From JABSOG01 sp041583135 (lineage in GTDB: Bacteria > Pseudomonadota > Gammaproteobacteria > Enterobacterales > Alteromonadaceae), in the NCBI GenBank assembly GCA_041583135.1, contig JBFHGJ010000095.1, positions 1 through 23,347 of the forward strand: a stretch of 23,347 bases of DNA. The letters run 5' to 3'. Under the pieces are notes generated by a model. It saw only the letters and a program-made list of their open reading frames with translations, was not told the DNA's origin and ran no database searches. The translations under genes and the position numbers were made by a program. This document shows positions 5,891 to 14,057 of the stretch, piece after piece (position 1 is the first letter of the stretch; every line of letters begins with the position of its first letter).

Positions 5891-8713
5891 ATGAAGATCC
5901 TCTCCAGTAATGTATATGTAGGCCCCAGTGTCTATGCTCACTTCCCAACCATCCGTCATATTGTCGATATCGGCATTTTAGAAGATTGGCCTTCGGTCAA
6001 ACTGGGTGACGATTTTATCAATGGCCTAGTCAGTGCTTTACCGGGCTTGGCAGAACATGGCTGCTCCTACGGCGAACCGGGCGGCTTTATACGGCGACTC
6101 AAAGAAGACAAAGGCACCTGGATAGCTCATATTTGGGAGCATGTGTGCCTTGAGTTGCAATGCATGGCTGGCTATGAGGTCACCTTTGGTAAGACTCGCT
6201 CTACCGGAGAAAAAGGCCATTACAATATGGTCTTCGAATATACTCAGCGTGATGTTGGTCTTGAAGCGGCGGCGCTTGGACGCTCTTTGCTGATCTCTTT
6301 AATGCCCGAGCAGGTGCGCACCGAACTCGATACCAAGCTCGACAGCGATTTTAATTTCGAAGAAGAACTCAACAGCTTTATTCGCTTTGCTCAGCGTAAG
6401 GCTTTCGGCCCGAGCACCGGTTCTTTAGTGGCGGCGGCAGAAGCGCGTGATATTCCATGGCTGAGGCTCAATCAGTATTCACTGGTGCAATTTGGTCATG
6501 GTAAATACCAACAGCGTATTCAAGCGACCATCACCAGCCACACCAATCACATTGCGGTAGAGATCTCTTGCGATAAGGAAGACACCCACAATTTACTGAG
6601 TGATTTAGGCTTACCGGTGCCGAAGCAGCGCATGATTTATTCTGAATCGCAAGCTGTGCGTGCGGCGCAACGTATCGGTTACCCGGTTGTGGTTAAGCCT
6701 CTTGATGCCAACCATGGCCGTGGGGTTTCTATCAATTTGACCAGCGATGAGCAGGTCAAAACCGCCTTTGGCCATGCCCGTGAACATGGCAAGAGCCGGG
6801 CGGTATTGGTGGAGTCATTTTTAACGGGCTTTGACCATCGGATGCTGGTGGTTAACGGCGAGTTGGTGGCGGTGGCTAAACGGGTGCCGGGTCATGTGGT
6901 CGGCGATGGTAAAAATACCATCGAACAGTTGGTGGATATCGTCAACCAAGATCCCCGTCGTGGTGTTGGACATGAGAAGGTGTTGACCCGTCTTGAGTTT
7001 GACAATCAGGCCAATCGACTATTAGAAGATGCCGGTTTTAGCAAAGACACCATTTTGCCGACGGGTGAGATCTTTTACATGTGCTCGACCGCCAACCTGT
7101 CTACCGGCGGCACCGCCATTGATATGACCGATGTGGTACATCCCGACAACCGGGCGATGGCCGAGCGTGCCATTAAAGCGGTGGGTCTCGACATTGGTGG
7201 GGTCGATTTCCTCACGGCCGATATTACCCAATCATACAAAGATGTCGGTGGCGGTATCGTTGAGGTCAATGCGGCACCGGGCTTTAGAATGCACGTCGCG
7301 CCGAGTGAAGGTAAGCCAAGGGATGTTTCGGGCAAAGTGATGGATATGCTGTTTCCACCGGGCACGCCGACTCGCATTCCAATTGCGGGCATTACCGGCA
7401 CCAATGGTAAAACGACTACCTCGCGTATGCTGTCGCATATTCTTAAAACCGCAGGTCATACTGTAGGTATGACATCGACCGATGGTGTATATATCGATGG
7501 TCATTTGACTGTTAAAGGGGATATGACAGGTCCTGTCTCTTCTCAAATCGTTTTACGCGACCCTACGGTAGATATTGCGGTGCTGGAAACCGCCCGTGGC
7601 GGTATCTTACGTTCGGGCCTAGGCTATCGTCAGTCGGATGTGGCAGCCTGTTTGAACGTGCAAGAGGACCACTTGGGCCTTAAAGGTATCGATACCGTAG
7701 AGCAACTGGCCGAGATCAAGCGCATTGTGGTTGAAGTGGCCAAAGATACAGCGGTACTCAATGCCGATGACCCCAACTGTCTGAAGATGGCCGATTTCAC
7801 TCAGGCCGAGAATATATGTTATGTGACGGTCAACCCGGGCCATGGTTTGGTTCGCGAGCATATTCGCTCCGGTGGCCGTGCGGTCGTCTTAGAGCGCGGT
7901 ATCAATGGTGAGATGATCACCCTTTATGATAACGGTGCTCATATTCCGCTGTTGTGGACTCATCTTATTCCGGCCACCTTAGAAGGTAAGGCCATGCACA
8001 ATGTACAAAACGCGATGTTTGCTTCGGCCATGGCCTTTAGCCTAGGCAAGACCCTTGATGACATTCGCCATGGTCTGCGCTCTTTCAATACCACTTTCTT
8101 CCAAGCGCCGGGCCGCATGAACGTATACGATCAGCATCCGTTCCGTGTGATCTTGGATTATGCCCACAACAAAGATGGTATCCGCTACATGAGTGAGTTG
8201 GCCGGTAAACTGGATGTTGCCGGTAAGCGGGTTTGTGTGTTGGCAGGGCCGGGTGATCGACGAGATGAAGATTTAGTCGATATCGCCAAAGCGGCAGCGC
8301 CATTTTTTGATGTGTTTATTTGTAAAGCAGATGATAACCGTCGCGGCCGTGGCTATGACGAGGTGCCGCGTATGATGGAGGTTGCACTGCTCGACGAAGG
8401 CAAGAGCCCGGATCAGATCCATGTTATTCCAGATGAGCAAGAGGCGGTCAATGCCGCTTTAGATATGGCCGAACAGGATGATTTGGTGATGGTGTTCGGT
8501 GATGCAATTACCCGTTGCTGGAAGCAGATCATTGGCTTTAACAACGGTGGTGAAGCCAAAAGTGAAGCCGAGAAGAAACCGATTCAAACTGTGGTTTCTA
8601 TGCTCGAGGCTAACGACCCCGACCCATTTGTGTTGGATGACGGTATGAGAATCGTGTCCGATAGCCGTGGTGTCCGTATCGTCGCCGATGAGATGGATGA
8701 GGATGCCGATTGA
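5891..8713 (+). CDS. cphA: cyanophycin synthetase
   Basis: 940 residues, somewhat longer than the roughly 870-900 of cyanobacterial CphA1. It builds cyanophycin (poly-Asp backbone with Arg on each side chain) from Asp, Arg and ATP in the cytoplasm. An N-terminal domain occupies about 1-165; in some CphA enzymes this domain also makes primers. The ATP-grasp domain of about 215-485 adds Asp: VVVKPLDANHGRG with K269 and H275-G278, and GGGIVEVNAAPGFRMH near its end. The Mur-ligase domain from about 490 adds Arg: P-loop GTNGKTT at 503-509, ETARGGILRSG, EDH at 592-594, DYAHN with H759. A short acidic tail ends the protein. AGGAAG stands a few bases before the ATG. The gene is followed after 21 bases by a paralog. 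Confidence 0.96.
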   Translation: MKILSSNVYVGPSVYAHFPTIRHIVDIGILEDWPSVKLGDDFINGLVSALPGLAEHGCSYGEPGGFIRRLKEDKGTWIAHIWEHVCLELQCMAGYEVTFGKTRSTGEKGHYNMVFEYTQRDVGLEAAALGRSLLISLMPEQVRTELDTKLDSDFNFEEELNSFIRFAQRKAFGPSTGSLVAAAEARDIPWLRLNQYSLVQFGHGKYQQRIQATITSHTNHIAVEISCDKEDTHNLLSDLGLPVPKQRMIYSESQAVRAAQRIGYPVVVKPLDANHGRGVSINLTSDEQVKTAFGHAREHGKSRAVLVESFLTGFDHRMLVVNGELVAVAKRVPGHVVGDGKNTIEQLVDIVNQDPRRGVGHEKVLTRLEFDNQANRLLEDAGFSKDTILPTGEIFYMCSTANLSTGGTAIDMTDVVHPDNRAMAERAIKAVGLDIGGVDFLTADITQSYKDVGGGIVEVNAAPGFRMHVAPSEGKPRDVSGKVMDMLFPPGTPTRIPIAGITGTNGKTTTSRMLSHILKTAGHTVGMTSTDGVYIDGHLTVKGDMTGPVSSQIVLRDPTVDIAVLETARGGILRSGLGYRQSDVAACLNVQEDHLGLKGIDTVEQLAEIKRIVVEVAKDTAVLNADDPNCLKMADFTQAENICYVTVNPGHGLVREHIRSGGRAVVLERGINGEMITLYDNGAHIPLLWTHLIPATLEGKAMHNVQNAMFASAMAFSLGKTLDDIRHGLRSFNTTFFQAPGRMNVYDQHPFRVILDYAHNKDGIRYMSELAGKLDVAGKRVCVLAGPGDRRDEDLVDIAKAAAPFFDVFICKADDNRRGRGYDEVPRMMEVALLDEGKSPDQIHVIPDEQEAVNAALDMAEQDDLVMVFGDAITRCWKQIIGFNNGGEAKSEAEKKPIQTVVSMLEANDPDPFVLDDGMRIVSDSRGVRIVADEMDEDAD

Positions 8714-8734
8714 ACATTTGTGGCGGGGGCTTAA

Positions 8735-10435
8735 ATGAAATTGCAACTTGATGATAGCCGTAGACTGACCGGTAAAGGCTTGCTGTGGGACAGTCCCGGT
8801 GCGGTGATCGATGCTTTTGTCGAAGGTATCGACAAGCAGCGGGTTGTCGATACTTGGCAGCATTATGTCAGGCAGTTGCTTGATGCCGTCGGTTGGGACA
8901 AAGAGAATACGACTTCGCGTATTTTTGAAGATGGCGTGACTGTGGCGCTCAGTGCGCCCTTTGATGCCCTTTATGCGGCCTGTGAGGTCAACGAAGCGGC
9001 ATGGCAGATGACGGTCGAGCATCTGACTGGTCAATCTGGCGACGACAATGCTCTGGCCCAGGTGATAGCCACTTTGCGCCAGATGATAGCCGATGAAGTG
9101 AATCCGCAATTGCTGGCATTGATAGCGGCAGCCAAGGCCCATCAGGTGCCTTGGTTGACCGATGACGATGAGTTTTCCTTAGGCTTTGGTCAAAGTTGTG
9201 AGGTTTGGTCTTGTGACAACCTACCTGAGCTCGATGAGATCCAGTGGCACAAATACCGCTCGATACCTGTGGCCTTTATTACTGGGACCAATGGCAAATC
9301 GACCTCGGTACGGCTGGCTTCGGCTATGGTGGCACAGTCGGGTTTGCGCTGCGGTGTGACCTCTACCGATTTTATTCGGGTGGGTGAGCACATCATTGAC
9401 CGAGGTGATTACTCTGGCCCGGGCGGTGCTCGGATGCTGTTACGTCATCCTGAGGTAGAAGTCGGATTGCTGGAAGTGGCTAGAGGGGGGATTTTGCGTC
9501 GAGGCTTGCCGATTGAGTGGGTTGATTGTGCTTTGATCACCAATGTGGCGGAAGATCATTTGGGCCAATATGGCATCAATACCCTTGAAGCCTTAACCGA
9601 AACTAAGTTCGTGGTAGCCAAAGGCGTTAATGAGCAGGGCATCTTAGTGCTCAATGCCGACGACGCTGGCGTGGTTCGCTTTGGCGCTTTACAAAATAAA
9701 CGCAAATGCTGGTTCTCAATTGATGCAGATAACCCTACACTGGTAGAGCATTTACGCCAAGGTGGTACTGCTTGTTATGTCCGTGATGGCATGATGGTTT
9801 ATCATGACAGTAAGGGCGGCCAAGAGGTTGTTGCGGTTAAAGACGTGCCGATGACGTTTAACGGCGCTGCGCGTCACAATGTACAAAACGCGCTTGGGGC
9901 CATGGGGCTTGCTATGGCGTTGGGCCTTACCGTCTCGGATGTTGCCCAAGCGCTTAAAGCATTTCGCTCGGATGCGGCAGACAATCCGGGTCGAGGGAAT
10001 GTGTTTGAAGTCAATGGCGCAACCGTGGTTATGGATTTTGCACACAATGAGCACTCTATGGCGGCCATTGTTGCCACAGCCAACAACATGCCTTCAACGC
10101 GTAAGTGGCTGATGCTCTCAGCCGCAGGAGATAGATCCGATGAGGATATGCGGGTGATGACTGCGGCTGGAATGCGGCTTAATCCCGATAAAATGGTGGC
10201 CTACGACCTACCGAGTTATCGACGTGGGCGTGAGGTTGGTGAAATTCCACGGCGTATTGGCGAGTTTGCCATGGCCTGTGGGTTGGCGGGGGAAAAATTA
10301 CTGCACTGTGACGGTCCTGTCAGTGGTGCACAAACAATCCTATCGGAGCTGCAACCGGGCGATTTGGCGCTGTTGCTGGTTCTGAGTGAACGAGATGAGG
10401 TAGTAAAATTGATTGAGCAGGCTCAAAGGGGATGA
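8735..10435 (+). CDS. CphA-like Mur ligase lacking the ATP-grasp domain (cphA'-type paralog)
   Basis: 566 residues. Residues 1-120 are specific to this protein type (start RRLTGKGLLWDSPGAV). Residues of about 120-170 (LLALIAAAKAHQVPWL) resemble the end of the CphA N-domain (SLVAAAEARDIPWL). The chain then jumps straight to the Mur-ligase domain: P-loop GTNGKST at 184-190, EVARGGILRRG, NVAEDHLG with E273-H275, PGRGNVFEV, DFAHN with H437. The whole ATP-grasp module that adds Asp in CphA is absent. ATP-binding and ligase residues are kept, so it is probably an active ligase, perhaps adding Arg or another amino acid to an Asp-containing acceptor. Its substrate is not known to me. It is neither truncated nor frameshifted. 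GGGGG precedes its ATG by seven bases, and it follows cphA by 21 bases. Confidence 0.88.
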   Translation: MKLQLDDSRRLTGKGLLWDSPGAVIDAFVEGIDKQRVVDTWQHYVRQLLDAVGWDKENTTSRIFEDGVTVALSAPFDALYAACEVNEAAWQMTVEHLTGQSGDDNALAQVIATLRQMIADEVNPQLLALIAAAKAHQVPWLTDDDEFSLGFGQSCEVWSCDNLPELDEIQWHKYRSIPVAFITGTNGKSTSVRLASAMVAQSGLRCGVTSTDFIRVGEHIIDRGDYSGPGGARMLLRHPEVEVGLLEVARGGILRRGLPIEWVDCALITNVAEDHLGQYGINTLEALTETKFVVAKGVNEQGILVLNADDAGVVRFGALQNKRKCWFSIDADNPTLVEHLRQGGTACYVRDGMMVYHDSKGGQEVVAVKDVPMTFNGAARHNVQNALGAMGLAMALGLTVSDVAQALKAFRSDAADNPGRGNVFEVNGATVVMDFAHNEHSMAAIVATANNMPSTRKWLMLSAAGDRSDEDMRVMTAAGMRLNPDKMVAYDLPSYRRGREVGEIPRRIGEFAMACGLAGEKLLHCDGPVSGAQTILSELQPGDLALLLVLSERDEVVKLIEQAQRG

Positions 10436-11559
10436 ACATACTGATCGTTGGCGCAGGTATATGCGGTCTTGCACTGGCGCACAGGTTAGATGAACAGGGA
10501 GTGTCTTATCGTTTAATTGAACGTGCTGAACACTGGACAAATGAAGGGGCAGGTATTTGCCTGCCACCCAATGCGGTGATGGGCATAGAGCGGCTTGGCC
10601 TCAAAGCACAGCTGATGGCGCTGTCTCATCAGGTCAAGGAGGTTAGCTATGTTAAGCCTTCGGGTCAGGTGCTGGCCCAAGCTTCATTGTTGTCGCCACC
10701 GTTAAATAAGGCCCCCTTTGTGTCTTTGCAGCGTGCACAGTTGTTGGCGTTATTGCGTGAAGGCATGGACACTAAGGTCAGCTTTGGCGTGACGGTAACT
10801 AAGTTGACTCAACAAGAACAAGTCAAGGTTGGCTTTAGTGATGGCTCTGAGGAGATGTTTGACCTCGTTGTCGGCGCTGATGGTATCAACTCACAGACAC
10901 GCCAAGCGGTGTTTGATGAGCCGGGGTTGATTGATCTGGGGGTGACTAACTGGCGTTTTGTGGTCAATCAGTCTACCGAGGGTTTGGAGCCTTTGTATTA
11001 TCTCGGCTCCGATAGTGCGTTTATGCGCTATCCAATGGCCGATTCGAAGGTGTATTGTTATGCCCATGTCATAGATCCTCCCGGGCATCATGCCAGTGCC
11101 GACAAGCATTGGCTGCGTAAAAAATTCTGTCGTTTTGCCCCTGAAGTGACCGAAGCCATTGCCGCGATGCCGGACGAAGCGGGGCTGATTACCGGTAGAC
11201 TTAAAGCGGTAAAATCTCGCGAGGTTTATAAGGGTCGTGTGGTATTGGTGGGTGATGCGCTGCACGGTTGTCCCCCGACGCTGCAACAAGGTGTTGGGAT
11301 GGGCCTTGAAGACATTCACTTGTTGGCTGATCTGCTGGCCAAAGGGCAGTCGATTGAGACGGCATTGGCGGAATTTAAGCTGCTGCGGGCTGAGCGAATT
11401 TACTGGGTCGTGGAGGAATCTAACCGAGTGATCAGGTTAGCGTCTAAGGGGCGCAGCTTTGTTGGCCGGGTATTGCGTAATATGATGGTCAGAAAATTAG
11501 GCCCTGCCAATGTACAGGGCTGGCGCAAGCTGCTGAGCGACAATCACGCGCCATATTAG
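10432..11559 (+). CDS. FAD-dependent monooxygenase (PHBH/UbiH-like)
   Basis: 375 residues. An N-terminal Rossmann fold binds FAD: GAGICG at 7-12 and E30 (LIERA). The DG motif is at 148-154 (GADGINS). The second FAD motif GDALHGCPPTLQQG starts at G274, where most relatives have GDAAH.....GQG. This places it in the group A flavoprotein monooxygenases, which use NAD(P)H and O2 to hydroxylate or epoxidise a substrate. No signal peptide or membrane anchor is visible, so it should be cytoplasmic. The substrate cannot be told from the sequence. Its ATG overlaps the TGA of the Mur-ligase paralog (ATGA), so the two are likely translationally coupled and it is the last gene of the cyanophycin transcript. 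Confidence 0.9.
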   Translation: MNILIVGAGICGLALAHRLDEQGVSYRLIERAEHWTNEGAGICLPPNAVMGIERLGLKAQLMALSHQVKEVSYVKPSGQVLAQASLLSPPLNKAPFVSLQRAQLLALLREGMDTKVSFGVTVTKLTQQEQVKVGFSDGSEEMFDLVVGADGINSQTRQAVFDEPGLIDLGVTNWRFVVNQSTEGLEPLYYLGSDSAFMRYPMADSKVYCYAHVIDPPGHHASADKHWLRKKFCRFAPEVTEAIAAMPDEAGLITGRLKAVKSREVYKGRVVLVGDALHGCPPTLQQGVGMGLEDIHLLADLLAKGQSIETALAEFKLLRAERIYWVVEESNRVIRLASKGRSFVGRVLRNMMVRKLGPANVQGWRKLLSDNHAPY

Positions 11560-11568
11560 GATGGAACC

Positions 11569-11624
11569 GTAGTCAGAGGATTTATCCTCGCGGCAATATT
11601 TGCGGACATAAATGTCCTGACTAC
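11569..11624. terminator. imperfect inverted repeat between convergent operons, likely bidirectional terminator
   Basis: GTAGTCAG (11569-11576) pairs with CTGACTAC (11617-11624). After a three-base mismatch, ATTTAT pairs with ATAAAT. A second small hairpin, GCAA-TAT-TTGC, sits in the middle. The element fills the 81-base gap between the convergent FAD monooxygenase and DUF58 genes. Neither side has a clean T-run, so it may instead be a Rho-assisted or processing site. Confidence 0.55.
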
Positions 11625-11640
11625 AGGTCAATACAAAACG

Positions 11641-13011
11641 CTACAATACGCCTGAGCGTTTAATGGCGAGATAGCTGTTACACACTTCTATCGGCAGGTT
11701 TTGTGGATGGCAGTCCACCATAAAAACACCGGCATCGGTCAAACGCTGTTTGACCTGTTGCCGTCTTTGCAGGTAGTCCATCGCGCCGATGTAGCGATAG
11801 GCGTCGTCTAAGTCCTGTACCGGCTCATCGAGAGTTTTTTGTAAGATGGGTTCACGGATATTGGCCAATAAGATCAAATGATGCTTACCAATGAGTTTAA
11901 TGGCCGGCATCAGGTCGTCAAAATCTTCGTCACGGGTGTTGGTGATCAAAATCACCAGCGCCCTTTTTCTTTGCAATTGCACCAAAGACTGAGCAGCCGC
12001 GCTGTAATCGCTGGCGTGAGTACCCGGTTGCAGATCATAGACATGGTTTAAGATGGTGTTGATATGGCTAGAGCCTTTTTGTCCGGGCAGCCAGCGTTTA
12101 TCGTGGCCAAAGGTCATCATACCGACGGCATCGCCTTGTTTTAGTGCGATATGACTGAGTAACGACATGGCATTGATGGCATGGTCTAGGTGCCCGAGTT
12201 TTTCGTCTTCGCTGCGCATACGGCGGCCGTTATCAAGCAACACGACAATTTGCTGGTCGCGCTCGTCTTGGTATTCTCGCGAGATCAGTTTTTGTTTACG
12301 CGCTGTGGCTTTCCAGTCGATCTGTCTTGAGGTGTCGCCTTTTTGATACTCTCTGAGCTGATGAAAGTCCATCCCTTCGCCACGACGCGGCTTGCGTCTT
12401 ATCCCCAACTGCGAGGTGTTGTTGTCTTGCGCCATTAAGGTATAGCCGCTGATCGCCTGAAAGTCGGGATATACCTTTAAGGTCGATTGCTCATCGGCCT
12501 GCCATACGCTTTGCCACAACTTGAAGTCGCTCGGCCACAAAAATTGTAGGCCGCGAATATGCACATCACCTCTATGGCTGGCTCTGGCCTGATAACTTAG
12601 GCGAGTTTGTGCCGGAGGTCTTAGTTCGGCTTGCAGCGGATCTTGTGACAGCTCAAGAGTGCTGTCGGCAAGTTCGACCAAGGTGAGCATCATCGGCTTA
12701 TCCAGTGCTTGGGTTTGCACGGTTAAGGTGATGCTTGACCAGCGATGTAGGCTCAAAATGTCCTTGCATTGCCGGCTAAAGTGCAGCGGCGGCGTTTTAC
12801 GGCCAGAATAATAATCGACCGCAGCCACCACAGCCAAAACAAACACCAACCAGCCCCAGCTTTGTGTCAACAGCGTATCGGTCTGTTTAGATAAACTGCT
12901 GCCGCCAACACTGCTAAACAGAATCAGCAAAGCGTGAACAAGGGCCAAAGCGCCGGGCGCTATGCACAAATAGAGCAGTTGTTTGGTCGGCTTGGTGGCA
13001 ATTCGCTTCAT
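11641..13011 (-). CDS. DUF58 domain membrane protein
   Basis: 456 residues. Two N-terminal membrane helices (about 12-35 and 51-67) anchor it in the inner membrane. A beta-rich part of about 75-190 follows, then the DUF58 signature around 203-240 (GIRRKPRRGEGMDFHQLREY, then GDTSRQIDWKATAR). The C-terminal part has a von Willebrand A-like fold starting QIVVLLDNGRRM (254-265). Its metal site reads D260-N-G-R-R where classical VWA has DxSxS, so metal binding may be lost or altered. DUF58 proteins are typical partners of MoxR ATPases. It is the last gene of the operon; its start overlaps the moxR stop by four bases. Confidence 0.9.
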   Translation of the reverse strand: MKRIATKPTKQLLYLCIAPGALALVHALLILFSSVGGSSLSKQTDTLLTQSWGWLVFVLAVVAAVDYYSGRKTPPLHFSRQCKDILSLHRWSSITLTVQTQALDKPMMLTLVELADSTLELSQDPLQAELRPPAQTRLSYQARASHRGDVHIRGLQFLWPSDFKLWQSVWQADEQSTLKVYPDFQAISGYTLMAQDNNTSQLGIRRKPRRGEGMDFHQLREYQKGDTSRQIDWKATARKQKLISREYQDERDQQIVVLLDNGRRMRSEDEKLGHLDHAINAMSLLSHIALKQGDAVGMMTFGHDKRWLPGQKGSSHINTILNHVYDLQPGTHASDYSAAAQSLVQLQRKRALVILITNTRDEDFDDLMPAIKLIGKHHLILLANIREPILQKTLDEPVQDLDDAYRYIGAMDYLQRRQQVKQRLTDAGVFMVDCHPQNLPIEVCNSYLAIKRSGVL

Positions 13012-14057
13012 CGACGCGGCGCCTCTACGCTGTCTAGTACGCCACTTAAGACATCATCGGCGCGCATCCCTTCGATTTCCATATCGGCGGTGAGCATTAC
13101 GCGATGACGTAAGATCATCAGACTGACCGATTTCACATCGTCAGGTGTGACGAAATCGTTGCCGTTCAATAGGGCATGAGCCTTTGCCGCTCGAACGATG
13201 GCAATACTGGCCCTTGGGCTGGCACCTTTGGCGATACCGGCCCAGTCTCGGGTGGCTCTGACCAAACGTACGACATAATCGAGTACGGTATCATCGATGG
13301 TGAGGTTGCTGACGATGCTTTGCAGTTTCAGCACGTCTTCAAGGCTCATAAGGCGCTCAAGGTTTTCCATGTTGAACGTTTGCGCCCGGCCGTCGGTGAC
13401 CAGCCTGACAAGGTTCATTTCTTCATCTTGGGCCGGATAGTCGATGAGGATCTTCATCATAAAACGGTCGAGTTCGGCCTCTGGCAGTGGGTAGGTGCCT
13501 TCTTGTTCAATCGGGTTTTGCGTCGCCAATACCATAAAAGGCTCGCCGGCGGCATAAGAGTGACCTTCGATAGTCACTTGTTTCTCCTGCATGACCTCAA
13601 GCAAGGCGGCTTGGGTTTTGGCTGGGGCACGGTTGATTTCGTCAGCCAGTAGCAAGTTGGTAAAGACAGGGCCTTTACGCACTTCGAACTGCTTTGAATT
13701 CATATCGTAGATGGCGTGGCCGGTGACGTCACTTGGCATCAAGTCAGGGGTGAACTGAATGCGTGAAAATTCGCCGCCGATACAGCGTGCCAGCGCTCTG
13801 ACCAGCAAAGTTTTGCCCAAGCCCGGCAAACCTTCGATCAAAACATGCCCGCCGCTAAGCAGTCCGATCAATACTTGTTGCAACACGGCTTGTTGACCAA
13901 CAAAGACTTTACCTATCTGCTGTTGCATCGCCTGGGTCAGTTCATAGCCCCATTGTACTTGGCTGTCTGCGACGACAGGCTCGGCGACGGACTCTGGCGA
14001 GAGTGTTGGTGCGTCGGCCTCTGGCGGTGTTGTACCGGCGTCATCTTGTTCTAACAT
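13008..14057 (-). CDS. MoxR family AAA+ ATPase
   Basis: 349 residues. A low-complexity, Pro/Ala/acid-rich tail (1-35) precedes the AAA+ core. Walker A GLPGLGKT lies at 76-83, Walker B LLLADE ends at D139-E140, ATQNPIEQEGTYPLPEAELDRF (from 178) contains sensor 1 and the arginine-finger region, and a helical lid occupies the C-terminal third. MoxR ATPases are thought to act as chaperones that mature or insert cofactors into partner complexes; here the partners are presumably the VWA-like DUF58 protein and the membrane proteins encoded upstream. The protein is cytoplasmic. Its ATG overlaps the DUF4350 stop by seven bases and its stop overlaps the DUF58 start by four, so expression is tightly coupled. 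Confidence 0.94.
   Translation of the reverse strand: MLEQDDAGTTPPEADAPTLSPESVAEPVVADSQVQWGYELTQAMQQQIGKVFVGQQAVLQQVLIGLLSGGHVLIEGLPGLGKTLLVRALARCIGGEFSRIQFTPDLMPSDVTGHAIYDMNSKQFEVRKGPVFTNLLLADEINRAPAKTQAALLEVMQEKQVTIEGHSYAAGEPFMVLATQNPIEQEGTYPLPEAELDRFMMKILIDYPAQDEEMNLVRLVTDGRAQTFNMENLERLMSLEDVLKLQSIVSNLTIDDTVLDYVVRLVRATRDWAGIAKGASPRASIAIVRAAKAHALLNGNDFVTPDDVKSVSLMILRHRVMLTADMEIEGMRADDVLSGVLDSVEAPRR

Noticed and set aside
8459..9142. 227-codon minus-strand frame across the cphA/paralog junction
   Set aside because: Antisense to two clear genes, with no domain or ribosome site.
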